Shown: in pieces, positions 1 to 10,800 of the stretch
Position numbering within the stretch: position 1 is the first letter of the stretch
Layout of the letters: each line of letters opens with the position of its first letter
Source: Streptomyces armeniacus
GTDB lineage: Bacteria > Actinomycetota > Actinomycetes > Streptomycetales > Streptomycetaceae
Assembly (NCBI RefSeq): GCF_003355155.1
Contig: NZ_CP031320.1
Coordinates: 2,218,369 to 2,282,368, forward strand
DNA length: 64,000 bases
Direction of reading: 5' to 3'
Program-made: the position numbers and the translations under genes
Notes under the pieces: generated by a model
The model's database searches: none
What the model saw: the letters and a program-made list of their open reading frames with translations, nothing else
Told to the model about the DNA's origin: nothing

Positions 1-475
1 GGGCGTCGACCATGCCCTGGCCCTGGAGCTCGCCGATCTTCTCGTTGTCGTACGAGACGTAGGCGGCGACATCACCCTCGGCCAGCCGGTCGTACGCGAC
101 GACCTTCACGCCCTTGTCGGCCGCCTGGTCCACCCAGGACTTGGTGGCGGTGGCGTCCACCGCGTCCAGAATGATCGTCTTGACGCCCTGCGTGACGAGC
201 GCGTCGAACTGCTTCTTCTGCTGCTCGGTGTCCTGCGAGGCGTTGTTGTACTTGACCTCGCAGTCCGAGCAGAGAGCCTTGATCTTCTTTTCCATCAACG
301 GACGGTCGAAGGTCTCGTATCTGGTCGTCTTGTTCTCCGGCAGCAGCAGGCCGATCATGTTGTTGTCGCTGGCCCCTGCATCGTCTCCGCCACCGGCTTC
401 GCCGCAGGCGGAAAGGGTCAGAGCCATCGAGACGGCAGCCGTACCAATGACGACGCGGCGCGTCATTGCGTTCAT
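1..475 (-). CDS. xylF: Sugar (xylose-type) ABC transporter substrate-binding lipoprotein, partial
   Basis: Only the first 158 residues are present; the C-terminus lies left of the window. The N-terminus (MNAMTRRVVIGTAAVS) is a lipoprotein signal with lipobox LSAC, then an acidic, Gly-rich linker. The mature start (NNMIGLLLPENKTTRYETFD) and later VAYDRLAEGDVAAYVSYDN match periplasmic binding proteins of the XylF/ChvE type. The ATG at 475 follows a strong AGGGAGG ribosome site. It lies downstream of, and in the same direction as, a ROK regulator, the arrangement of rok7B7-xylFGH in S. coelicolor, so it should be the xylose binding component with ATPase and permease genes further left. Family assignment is solid; xylose specificity is inferred from context. 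Confidence 0.85.
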   Translation of the reverse strand, partial: MNAMTRRVVIGTAAVSMALTLSACGEAGGGDDAGASDNNMIGLLLPENKTTRYETFDRPLMEKKIKALCSDCEVKYNNASQDTEQQKKQFDALVTQGVKTIILDAVDATATKSWVDQAADKGVKVVAYDRLAEGDVAAYVSYDNEKIGELQGQGMVDA

Positions 476-513
476 GGGTTCAACCTCCCTGACGAGGCCG
501 CGTCCTTGCGGCC
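476..513 (-). promoter_or_regulatory. xylF leader: hairpin just upstream of the ribosome binding site
   Basis: On the minus strand the xylF ATG is preceded by AGGGAGG. Directly upstream is a small 6-bp inverted repeat, GGCCGC at 496-501 and GCGGCC at 508-513. The rest of the gap to the upstream regulator gene (514-639) holds no gene and is where the xylF promoter should lie. A role for the hairpin in translation is only a possibility. Confidence 0.35.
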
Positions 514-639
514 GAGGTGGCTGGAAGTCAACTCCGAGCAACTGTCACCGTCAAGAAGTAAATCCTTAACGAGACGGCAACGATGCCATTCGTTACGACC
601 ATGAACGCACAAGCGGGCACGGAGAGTCGCTCTACCGTC

Positions 640-1860
640 TCACACAGACGCGGAGGCGGCAGCCGGAGCGGACGGGCCGCCCGCCGGGGCCGCGGAGTCG
701 AGCAGCGTCGAGTCGCCCATCTCGCTGAGGACGAGCGCCAGCGCCCCCAGCACCTCTGCACGGCCGCCCAGCGTCCCCGGAGCGACGGTCAGCTGCCGGG
801 CCGCGCTGGGGATGGCGTAGCGCGCCACGGAGTCGCGTACGGGGTCCAGGACCAGGTCTCCGGCCTCGGCCAGGTCGCCGCCGAGCACCACGCGGCTCGG
901 GTTCAGCAGATTGCACAGGTTGGCGACGCCGCTGCCGATGTTCCGGCCGATGTCGGCGACCAGCCGGCGGCAGCCCGGATCGCCCTCGCGGGCGAGCCGT
1001 ACGACCTTGGGCATGGTGATGTCGGGCCCGTGGCTCGAGTTGAGCAGCGGCAGGACGTAGCGGGCGGCGGTGAACGTCTCCAGGCAGCCGCGGTTGCCGC
1101 AGCGGCAGACCGGGCCCGACTCGTCCAGCGTGATGTGCCCGATCTCGCCGGCCGTGCCGCCCGGACCGCGGTAGATCTGCCCATTGATCACCAGTCCGGC
1201 GCCGACGCCGCTGCCGATCTTGATGTACGCGAGGTCCGTCGCGCCCCGGCCGCTCCCCCAGACCTGCTCGCCGAGCGCGCCGAGGTTCGCGTCGTTGTCG
1301 ACGTGCACGGGCACGCCGAGCCGCCCGGCGAGCTCCTCGCGCGGCCGGGTGCCGTGCCAGCCGGGCAGGATCGCGGTGGAGCCGAGCGCTCCGGTCTCCA
1401 CGTCGATCGGGCCCGGGACGCCCAGGCCGACGCCGATGACCTTGTCGCGGCCGATGCCGGTGGCCGCGATCAGCCGCTCGACCAACTCCTCGGCGCGGTC
1501 GAAGCCCTCGGAGGACGAGGCGTCCACGTCGAACGGCTCGGCCTCCTCGGCCAGCACCTGGTGCGCCAGGTTGCCCACGGCGACCCGGAGATGGGAGTGC
1601 CCGAAGTCGACGCCCACGACGATCCCGGCGTCACCGGAGAGCGAGACGCTGCGCGCCCGCCGGCCGCCCGCGGAGGTCGGCGTGACGTCGACGGTGCCGC
1701 CGTCCTTGAGTTCGCGCACGATGTTGGAGACAGTCGCCGCGGACAGCCCTGTGGAGCGGGCGATCTCCGCCTGCGTGAGCGAGCCCGCCAGCCGTACGGC
1801 GCGCACGACCCGTTCCAGGTTTGCCCGGTGCAGCGAGGACTGCGATCCCGGTGTCTCCAC
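640..1860 (-). CDS. rok7B7: ROK-family transcriptional regulator (Rok7B7-like)
   Basis: A ROK repressor of 406 residues. An N-terminal winged HTH covers about residues 10-65 (QAEIARSTGLSAATVSNIVR), followed by a sugar-kinase-fold domain starting VGVDFGHSHLRVAVG. The ROK zinc signature is intact (GHITLDESGPVCRCGNRGC: His plus three Cys). I chose the GTG at 1860 because GGGAG lies about 9 bases upstream; an in-frame extension to 1947 would add a basic, low-complexity stretch foreign to the family. It sits between xylF and ngcEFG, the same context as S. coelicolor Rok7B7 (SCO6008), a pleiotropic regulator of xylose transport, carbon control and antibiotic production. Orthology rests on context and domain layout. 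Confidence 0.88.
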   Translation of the reverse strand: METPGSQSSLHRANLERVVRAVRLAGSLTQAEIARSTGLSAATVSNIVRELKDGGTVDVTPTSAGGRRARSVSLSGDAGIVVGVDFGHSHLRVAVGNLAHQVLAEEAEPFDVDASSSEGFDRAEELVERLIAATGIGRDKVIGVGLGVPGPIDVETGALGSTAILPGWHGTRPREELAGRLGVPVHVDNDANLGALGEQVWGSGRGATDLAYIKIGSGVGAGLVINGQIYRGPGGTAGEIGHITLDESGPVCRCGNRGCLETFTAARYVLPLLNSSHGPDITMPKVVRLAREGDPGCRRLVADIGRNIGSGVANLCNLLNPSRVVLGGDLAEAGDLVLDPVRDSVARYAIPSAARQLTVAPGTLGGRAEVLGALALVLSEMGDSTLLDSAAPAGGPSAPAAASASV

Positions 1861-2048
1861 TTCTGAACCACTCCCGCCTCGACGGGCGGCACGACCACCG
1901 GCCCGTCGGCCGCACCACGGCAGTGGGGTACGACCCGTTTCCAACATATGAACTCTAAGCAGAGCGTTAGTGGTTATCTCCCGTCAAGACCTTGAGCGGG
2001 GTCGTCGCTCAGATGTGAGCCATCGTACCGACGTGAGCGGGTATGACG

Positions 2049-2085
2049 GACCGGGCCCCCGGCATGATCAGCCGGAGGCCCGGTC
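2049..2085 (-). terminator. Rho-independent-like terminator after ngcG
   Basis: Arms 2049-2063 and 2071-2085 form a 14-bp GC stem with one mismatch (GACCGGGCC...GGCCCGGTC outside, CCGGC...GCCGG inside) around a 7-base loop, 25 bases past the ngcG stop. No clear U tract, as is usual in Streptomyces. It separates the ngcEFG transcript from rok7B7. Confidence 0.7.
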
Positions 2086-2109
2086 GTACGCGGCCGTCGC
2101 TTGAGTCCG

Positions 2110-3054
2110 TTACTTGACGGCGCCCGCCGTCAGGCCCTCCTGCACCTGACGCTGGAACACCATGTAGACGAGCAGGATCGGGACCATCGCGATGGTCAGG
2201 CCCGCGAACAGCGCGCCCCAGTCGCCCTCGTAGCCCTGGTTGACCGACAGCTCGGCGAGGCCCTGGGTGAGCAGCGCCTTGTCCGGGTCGGTCGAGTTCA
2301 GGGCCAGCGGCAGGAAGTACTGGTTCCACTGGCCGAGGAAGTTGAAGATCCCGATGCTGATCAGGCCCGGCTTCGCCATCGGCAGCATGATCTGGAAGAA
2401 CGTGCGGGTGTGCGAGGCGCCGTCGATCAGCGCCGCCTCGGCGACGCTGCCGGGCAGAGTGCGGAAGAACGCCGTCATGAAGAACGTCGTGAACGGCAGC
2501 GAGTACGCGATGTACGCCAGGATGATCCCGTGCCGGGTGTCCAGCAGCGCGAAGTTGTCCATCACGAAGAACAGCGGCACGACCGCCAGGATGATCGGGA
2601 ACATCATGCCGCCCGCGAAGAGCAGGTAGATGACGCGGTTCCCGCGGAAGCTGAACCGGGCGATCACGTACGCGGCCATCGACCCCAGCAGCATCGTGCC
2701 CGGCAGCGAACCGCACAGAATGATGAGGGAGTTGAGGGCGTACTTGCCGATGTTCGCGTCGGACCACGCGTTCGTGAAGTTCTCGAGGCTGATCGAGGTG
2801 GGCCAGCCGAACGGGCTGCCCGTGATGTCGGCCGACTCCCGCAGGGAGTTGATCATCACCCAGACCAGCGGGCCCGCCGCCATCACCACCCACAGCACGA
2901 GGAATGCGTTGGAGAAGACGTTGAGCGTCGCGCCCTGGGCGTTCCGCGCCGGCTTCGCCGGGGCGGGCTCCGGCGGCTCCTTGACCGCGCCGATGGCCTC
3001 GTCGTCGTCCTGGGTGCGCTGCGTCGCGCTCGTCACCTGAATCTCCCCGCTCAT
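2110..3054 (-). CDS. ngcG: Carbohydrate ABC transporter permease, MalG type (NgcG)
   Basis: Inner-membrane permease of 314 residues. A charged cytoplasmic N-terminus of about 40 residues precedes six predicted membrane segments. The ATPase-docking EAA loop is present (EAALIDGASHTRTFFQIMLP) and the C-terminus (VYMVFQRQVQEGLTAGAVK) is typical of MalG-type subunits. Its ATG lies one base after the ngcF stop, so translation is probably coupled. Together with NgcF and NgcE it should import N-acetylglucosamine and diacetylchitobiose. No ATPase gene lies in the operon; in streptomycetes the shared ATPase MsiK energises such importers (established knowledge). Confidence 0.88.
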   Translation of the reverse strand: MSGEIQVTSATQRTQDDDEAIGAVKEPPEPAPAKPARNAQGATLNVFSNAFLVLWVVMAAGPLVWVMINSLRESADITGSPFGWPTSISLENFTNAWSDANIGKYALNSLIILCGSLPGTMLLGSMAAYVIARFSFRGNRVIYLLFAGGMMFPIILAVVPLFFVMDNFALLDTRHGIILAYIAYSLPFTTFFMTAFFRTLPGSVAEAALIDGASHTRTFFQIMLPMAKPGLISIGIFNFLGQWNQYFLPLALNSTDPDKALLTQGLAELSVNQGYEGDWGALFAGLTIAMVPILLVYMVFQRQVQEGLTAGAVK

Positions 3055-3055
3055 C

Positions 3056-4153
3056 TCAGAACTCGATCCGCTCGCGCCTGCTGAGCAGCATCATGATCGC
3101 TGCGAAGATCATGGTGATGACCAGCAGCACGACACCCACCGCCGTGGCATAGCCGGCCTGTCCGGCGTCGAACGCCTTCTTGTAGAGGTAGACCGGGGTG
3201 ACAAGGGTGCTGTTGCCCGGGCCGCCGGCGTTGATCGTCATGATGTGGACGATGGCGAACCCGTCCAGCGCCTGGATGCCCATGTAGATCCAGCCCGTCT
3301 GCACGGTGTCCCAGATCAGCGGGAGCGTGACGCGGAAGAACGTGGTCGGGCGGCTGGCCCCGTCCAGCAGCGCCGCCTCGTAGATGTCCTTGGGCACGGA
3401 GCCCATCGCGGCGGAGAACAGCACCACGTAGAAGCCGATGAACATCCAGCACAGCACAAACAGCACGCACAGCATCGCGATGTCGGGGTTCGCGAGCCAG
3501 TTCTGCGTCCAGGAGCCCAGCCCGAACGTGCGCAGCACCTCGTTGATCGGACCGGTGATGGGGTCGTACATGGCGCCCCACACGACGCCGATGATCGCTA
3601 CCGACAGCACCTGCGGGAAGAAGTACACGATCTTGTAGAACTTCGCGCCGCGTACGCCGGAGATCGCCTCCGACTTCTTGTGCCGGCCGCCCGCCTGGAG
3701 CATGAACGCGAAGAACAGGCCCAGCCCGAGCGTCACCAGCGGGGCCACCACGAGCAGCAGGAGGCTGTTCTTGACCGACGCCCAGAAGTCGGAGTCGTCG
3801 AGCATCCGCTCGTAGTTGTCCATGCCGACGAAGCTGAAGTCGCTGCTGAAGCCCGACCAGTCCGTCAGCGAGTAGTAGAACGCCTGGAAGAACGGGGAGA
3901 TCACCAGGATCGCGTAGAGCACCAGCGGCACCAGCAGGAACCAGCTGATGAACCGGTACTTGTCGAGCGTCCGGTACCGCCGGTCGTATCTCACCCGGTC
4001 CGGAGTGAAACGGGGCGGCAGCACGAGTGTCGCCGCGAACAGGAGATAGTCGCCGAAGGACGTGCGCTCCCCGTCCTTACGTGGTGCCGGTCCAGTGGGT
4101 TTCCCGTCCACTGCCCGCACGTCATTCGCCATGCCGCCCCGCTCCGTACTCAC
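3056..4153 (-). CDS. ngcF: Carbohydrate ABC transporter permease, MalF type (NgcF)
   Basis: Inner-membrane permease of 365 residues. The first membrane segment (FISWFLLVPLVLYAILVISP) starts near residue 70, and the EAA loop reads EAALLDGASRPTTFFRVTLP. The GTG at 4153 has a weak ribosome site; an internal ATG at 4132 preceded by GGAGCGGGGC is an equally good start and would shorten the protein by seven residues. It lies 78 bases downstream of ngcE and pairs with NgcG to form the heterodimeric pore. Assignment to the Ngc system rests on gene order (ngcE-F-G next to rok7B7). Confidence 0.87.
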   Translation of the reverse strand: MSTERGGMANDVRAVDGKPTGPAPRKDGERTSFGDYLLFAATLVLPPRFTPDRVRYDRRYRTLDKYRFISWFLLVPLVLYAILVISPFFQAFYYSLTDWSGFSSDFSFVGMDNYERMLDDSDFWASVKNSLLLLVVAPLVTLGLGLFFAFMLQAGGRHKKSEAISGVRGAKFYKIVYFFPQVLSVAIIGVVWGAMYDPITGPINEVLRTFGLGSWTQNWLANPDIAMLCVLFVLCWMFIGFYVVLFSAAMGSVPKDIYEAALLDGASRPTTFFRVTLPLIWDTVQTGWIYMGIQALDGFAIVHIMTINAGGPGNSTLVTPVYLYKKAFDAGQAGYATAVGVVLLVITMIFAAIMMLLSRRERIEF

Positions 4154-4231
4154 CTTGACACCGAGGAATCCGATGAAGCCGACAAAACCGCTCTGCGCGC
4201 CGAACTGACCACTGTGCTCAGCACGGACCGA

Positions 4232-5653
4232 TCAGCGCTTGTACTTCTTGACGGAGTCGTCCTTGGCGACCTCGTCCGCCGCCTTCTGCGCCCGCTTGAT
4301 GGCCTCGTCCGGCTTGATGTCACCGGACATCATCGCCGCGATGGCGCCGCCGACCTTCTCCTTGTGCAGCGTGAGGTACCAGTCGGGCAGGCGCGGGCCG
4401 ACGATGTTGTCGCCCGCCGCGTCCAGCGCCTTCTTCGCGGAGGACAGGCCCGAGCTCAGCTCGAGGCCGTCCGCCGCGCCCTTCACGCAGGTCAGCGAGG
4501 CGACCAGCTTGGTGAAGTTCTGCGCGGACTCCTTGCCCATCATGACCCGCAGGAACTCCATGCCGCCCTCGACGTTCTTCGCCTTCGCGGGCACGAAGAA
4601 CGGCTCGCTGGCCTCGGCCCACAGCGTCTCGAACGGCATGGCGTCGGACTTGTCCAGGCCGGTGGGCGGCATGACGGTCATGCCGAAGTCCTTGGGCGTG
4701 GTCGCCTTGGCCTCGTTCTCCACCCAGGAGCCGTTCGGGAGGAACAGCGCGTTCCCCTTGGTCCACTGGGTCTGCGACTGGATGTGGTCGATGCCGGGCG
4801 TGCCCTTGAGGATGTAGTCCTTGGCGCGCAGCTCGTAGTAGGCGTCGAACGCCTTCTTGACGGCGTCGTGCTTCCAGGCGTTCGGCTCCAGGTTGTCGAT
4901 CGCCTTGAGCACGTCCTCGCCGCCGATCTTGGCGATGAACGGGTACATGGTGAACGCGAAGTAGTACGGGTGCTTGCCCGCGTACGTCCAGCCCGCGATG
5001 CCCTGCTTCTTCGCCTTGGCGCAGACGGAGAGCATCTCGTCCCAGGTCTTCGGGTACTCGACCTCGAGCTTGTCCAGCGCCGGCTGCGAGAACCAGGTGC
5101 CGTACACCGTGTACGAGTAGTTCAGCTGGTACATCTTGTCCCCGCCGAACGTGCCCTTCTCCACGACGCCGGGCATCATCATGTCCCGTACCTTCTTCGA
5201 CGGGTCGAAGAGGGACGTCGAGTCCAGCAGCGCCTCGAGGTCGGCGACCTGCTTGTCCTCGATGAGGCTGGCGATGTCCATGTTCTCGGCGCCGGAGTTG
5301 TTGATGACGTCCGGCGGGTTGCCCTTGACCATCCGCGGCTGCATCTTGGTGCGGATCTTCTGCGTCTTGGCGTGCGTGACCTTGCCGTACGACTTCGAGT
5401 AGATCTTCTCGGCGTCCAGCGCGTACTTGTCGCCGAACCCGCCGTTGAAGATGACGACCTCGAGCCCGGCCTTCTTGTTCACGCCGAGCGGGTTGTCCTT
5501 GCTCTTCTTGCCCTTGTCGACCTTGTCCTTGTTCTCGTCGTCGCCGCCGCTCGCGCAGGCGGACAGCGCCGTCATGCCGGGCACTGCTACCAGGCCGAGC
5601 GCGCCGGCGCGCTTGATGACATCACGACGGTTGACATCGGAGGTGGATCCCAT
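4232..5653 (-). CDS. ngcE: N-acetylglucosamine/diacetylchitobiose-binding lipoprotein (NgcE)
   Basis: Extracellular solute-binding lipoprotein of 473 residues. The N-terminus (NRRDVIKRAGALGLVAV) has a twin-arginine-like motif and a lipobox LSAC, then a Lys/Asp-rich linker. The body (LEVVIFNGGFGDKYALDAEKIY) matches the NgcE family. The ATG at 5653 is preferred to a TTG two codons upstream because AGGA lies about 9 bases before it. The gene heads the ngcEFG operon for capture of chitin breakdown products, which feed amino-sugar metabolism and the DasR regulon. A DasR-like operator overlaps the predicted promoter. Confidence 0.85.
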   Translation of the reverse strand: MGSTSDVNRRDVIKRAGALGLVAVPGMTALSACASGGDDENKDKVDKGKKSKDNPLGVNKKAGLEVVIFNGGFGDKYALDAEKIYSKSYGKVTHAKTQKIRTKMQPRMVKGNPPDVINNSGAENMDIASLIEDKQVADLEALLDSTSLFDPSKKVRDMMMPGVVEKGTFGGDKMYQLNYSYTVYGTWFSQPALDKLEVEYPKTWDEMLSVCAKAKKQGIAGWTYAGKHPYYFAFTMYPFIAKIGGEDVLKAIDNLEPNAWKHDAVKKAFDAYYELRAKDYILKGTPGIDHIQSQTQWTKGNALFLPNGSWVENEAKATTPKDFGMTVMPPTGLDKSDAMPFETLWAEASEPFFVPAKAKNVEGGMEFLRVMMGKESAQNFTKLVASLTCVKGAADGLELSSGLSSAKKALDAAGDNIVGPRLPDWYLTLHKEKVGGAIAAMMSGDIKPDEAIKRAQKAADEVAKDDSVKKYKR

Positions 5654-5855
5654 GCTCAAGTCCTCGCCTTCTCCAGGACTCAGGCGGTGTACCGGTCTCC
5701 CGTCAACTCGCCACTGGCGAAGGGCCCGACACCGCGGGTCATTTGAAGCTTGGTCGTGCTGTTGGGGCTGGATTCTGCATCAAGCTGGATACCGCGTGCA
5801 GCTGGATCGTGCCGTAATGACCGGCCCGCTGTGTGGAGGTTCACGCAAGGTGCCG

Positions 5856-5888
5856 ACAGGTATAGTCCACTTGTCGCCGACGGGGCAA
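5856..5888 (-). promoter_or_regulatory. Predicted ngcE promoter with overlapping DasR-like (dre) operator
   Basis: On the minus strand, TTGCCC (5883-5888) and TATACC (5859-5864) are 18 bases apart and form a plausible -35/-10 pair with a leader of about 200 bases. The plus-strand 16-mer ACAGGTATAGTCCACT (5856-5871) matches the DasR consensus ACTGGTCTAGACCACT at 13 of 16 positions and covers the -10 element. This would give GlcNAc-phosphate-relieved repression of ngcEFG. Nothing else recognisable lies in 5654-5855. Confidence 0.55.
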
Positions 5889-5945
5889 GATCGAAGACAA
5901 CTTAGGTCATCAGTCTTTCCCTAGTTGAGACCTCCCGGACATACG

Positions 5946-5983
5946 ACGGCGCCGCGCCCCTCGGTGTCGGGGCGCGGCGCCGT
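5946..5983 (-). terminator. Strong terminator hairpin after acnA
   Basis: A perfect 15-bp stem (ACGGCGCCGCGCCCC, 5946-5960, with its complement at 5969-5983) closes an 8-base loop. It begins 25 bases past the acnA stop and insulates the ngcE promoter from acnA transcription. Confidence 0.85.
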
Positions 5984-6008
5984 GTTCGTTCTGTGAAGCC
6001 GCAGGCTG

Positions 6009-8794
<2,786 letters not shown>

Positions 8795-8827
8795 CTCGCA
8801 AGCGGTGGCGTGTGCGCCTACGACAGG

Positions 8828-8845
8828 TATCTCGATGTCGAGATA
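8828..8845. promoter_or_regulatory. Palindromic operator candidate 1 (TATCTC...GAGATA)
   Basis: TATCTCGATGTCGAGATA has 8-bp arms (TATCTCGA/TCGAGATA) around two bases. It lies about 100 bases upstream of the acnA start in the divergent region and closely resembles the palindrome at 9038-9055 next to the HTH-MurA start. Confidence 0.5.
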
Positions 8846-9037
8846 ACTCTAGTACACGACCACCGCACGGTCATGCGCGCCCTACCCCGCACCGCCGATT
8901 CCGGCGGACCCGAACAGGCGTCGAATCCCGCATGGCGGGTACCCGGGGCACATGCCGCGAACCGTACGGACGCGGCGGACGGCCGTCGCCGCCGCGCACG
9001 GGCCCGCGTCACCCATACGGCCGTCTCGTGCCGCGTC

Positions 9038-9058
9038 TATCTCACATCTGAGATATTG
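9038..9058 (+). promoter_or_regulatory. Palindromic operator candidate 2 over the HTH-MurA promoter
   Basis: TATCTCACATCTGAGATA (9038-9055) has 7-bp arms around CATC. Its right arm runs into TATTGT (9053-9058), a plausible -10 element that would place the transcription start at or next to the ATG at 9067. No ribosome site is visible, so the mRNA is probably leaderless. Binding here should block transcription, which suggests autoregulation by the HTH protein encoded just downstream. Confidence 0.5.
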
Positions 9059-9066
9059 TCTCCCTC

Positions 9067-10596
9067 ATGACCGACGATTACCTCGCCCGGATCGGGCACT
9101 TGATCCGCGATGCCCGTCAGCACCGCGGCTGGACACAGGCACAACTCGCGGAGGCGCTGGGCACCAGTCAGAGCGCGGTGAACCGCATCGAGCGGGGCAA
9201 TCAGAACATCAGTCTTGAGATGATCGCCCGCATCTCGGAAGCCCTCGACAGCGAGATCGTCTCGCTCGGGTACTCCGGCCCGATGCATCTGCGCGTCGTC
9301 GGCGGGCGGCAGCTGTCCGGCAGCATCGACGTGAAGACGAGCAAGAACGCGTGCGTCGCGCTGCTGTGCGCCACGCTCCTCAACTCGGGCCGTACGGTGC
9401 TGCGCCGCGCCGCGCGCATCGAGGAGGTCTACCGCATCCTCGAGGTGCTGGCCTCCATCGGCGTTCGCGCGCGCTGGATCAACGACGGCGCCGACCTGGA
9501 GATCGTGCCGCCCGCCGAGCTCGACCTCGCGGCGATCGACGCGGACGCGGCACGCCGTACGCGCAGCATCATCATGTTCCTGGGCCCGCTGCTGCACCGT
9601 ACGGACCAGTTCCGCATCCCGTACGCGGGCGGCTGCGACCTCGGCACCCGCACCGTGCAGCCGCACATGATCGCGCTGCGCCGGTTCGGGCTGGACATCA
9701 CCGCGACCGAGGGCCTGTACCACGCGCGGGTGGACCGCTCCGTCGCCCCGGACCGCCCCATCGTGCTGACCGAGCGCGGCGACACGGTGACCGAGAACGC
9801 CCTCCTGGCGGCGGCGCGGCACCCGGGCGTGACCGTCATCCGCAACGCGTCGTCCAACTACATGGTCCAGGACCTGTGCTTCTTCCTGGAGCAGCTGGGC
9901 GTCCGCGTCGAGGGCATCGGCACGACCACGCTGACCGTGCACGGCCTCGCGCAGATCGACGTCGACGTCGACTACTCCCCCTCCGAGGACCCGGTCGAGG
10001 CGATGAGCCTGCTCACGGCCGCGGTGGTGACGGAGTCCGAGCTGACGGTACGGCGTGTGCCGGCGGAGTTCCTGGAGATCGAGCTCGCCGTACTCGAGGA
10101 GATGGGGCTCGACTTCGACCGCACGCCCGAGTACGCGGCGGACAACGGGCGTACGCGCCTCACCGACCTCACCGTGCGGCCCTCCAAGCTGGAGGCGCCC
10201 ATCGACAAGATCCACCCGATGCCGTTCCCCGGCCTGAACATCGACAACGTCCCCTTCTTCGCGGCCATCGCCGCCGCCGCGCAGGGCCAGACGCTGATCC
10301 ACGACTGGGTCTACGACAACCGCGCGATCTATCTCACCGACCTCAACCGGCTCGGTGGCCGCCTTCAACTCCTGGACCCGCACCGCGTCCTGGTCGACGG
10401 CCCGATCCGCTGGCGCGCCGCCGAGATGATGTGCCCGCCGGCGCTCCGGCCCGCGGTGGTCGTGCTGCTCGCGATGATGGCGGCGGAGGGCACGTCGGTG
10501 CTGCGCAACGTGTACGTGATCAACCGCGGCTACGAGGACTTGGCCGAGCGCCTCAACGAGGTGGGCGCGCAGATCGAGACGTTCCGCGACATCTGA
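9067..10596 (+). CDS. XRE-type HTH fused to a MurA-like UDP-GlcNAc 1-carboxyvinyltransferase domain
   Basis: A 509-residue two-domain protein. Residues 1-68 form a Cro/CI-type HTH (QLAEALGTSQSAVNRIERGN). Residues about 75-509 are an EPSP-synthase-fold MurA domain. Key MurA positions are kept: the Lys-Asn pair (Lys93-Asn94, in KTSKNACVALLCATLL) and the Cys loop (Cys190, in YAGGCDLGTRTVQPH). MurA transfers enolpyruvate from PEP to UDP-GlcNAc, but bacterial MurA has no DNA-binding domain. The protein may be a second MurA, a regulator using the fold as a UDP-GlcNAc/PEP sensor, or both. It resembles S. coelicolor SCO5998 by context. Divergent from acnA and probably leaderless. Confidence 0.88.
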   Translation: MTDDYLARIGHLIRDARQHRGWTQAQLAEALGTSQSAVNRIERGNQNISLEMIARISEALDSEIVSLGYSGPMHLRVVGGRQLSGSIDVKTSKNACVALLCATLLNSGRTVLRRAARIEEVYRILEVLASIGVRARWINDGADLEIVPPAELDLAAIDADAARRTRSIIMFLGPLLHRTDQFRIPYAGGCDLGTRTVQPHMIALRRFGLDITATEGLYHARVDRSVAPDRPIVLTERGDTVTENALLAAARHPGVTVIRNASSNYMVQDLCFFLEQLGVRVEGIGTTTLTVHGLAQIDVDVDYSPSEDPVEAMSLLTAAVVTESELTVRRVPAEFLEIELAVLEEMGLDFDRTPEYAADNGRTRLTDLTVRPSKLEAPIDKIHPMPFPGLNIDNVPFFAAIAAAAQGQTLIHDWVYDNRAIYLTDLNRLGGRLQLLDPHRVLVDGPIRWRAAEMMCPPALRPAVVVLLAMMAAEGTSVLRNVYVINRGYEDLAERLNEVGAQIETFRDI

Positions 10597-10601
10597 TACG
10601 T

Positions 10602-10619
10602 GGGGTGCCGCCGCACCCC
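10602..10619 (+). terminator. Weak hairpin after the HTH-MurA gene
   Basis: GGGGTGC/GCACCCC form a 7-bp stem with a 4-base loop, six bases past the stop. It is short and has no U tract, so it is a low-confidence terminator. The rest of 10620-10800 shows no gene. Confidence 0.4.
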
Positions 10620-10800
10620 GTCCGGCCTGCTGTGCCGTGGGCCAGGGCGGGATGCGGCGGCAGGCTCACGCCCCCGCGGTTCGAACTCGTGCTCGCCGCC
10701 GTCCTCCCCGGAAAGTCCGCCTTCTGAGGCGGAACATGGACGGCTGTTCCTTCGCCGGACCATACTTGTCCCGTCCCCCGACCGCTCACAGAACGACTCC

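Noticed and set aside
1861..1947. N-terminal extension of the ROK regulator to 1947
   Set aside because: The added residues are basic low-complexity and no ribosome site supports the upstream start, while GTG at 1860 has one.
3245..5746. A long plus-strand open frame across ngcF and ngcE
   Set aside because: Antisense shadow of two genes with clear family motifs; no domain or ribosome site.
10672..10700. A tRNA T-loop-like string (GGTTCGAACTC) downstream of the HTH-MurA gene
   Set aside because: The five bases on each side do not pair and no acceptor or anticodon arm is found.
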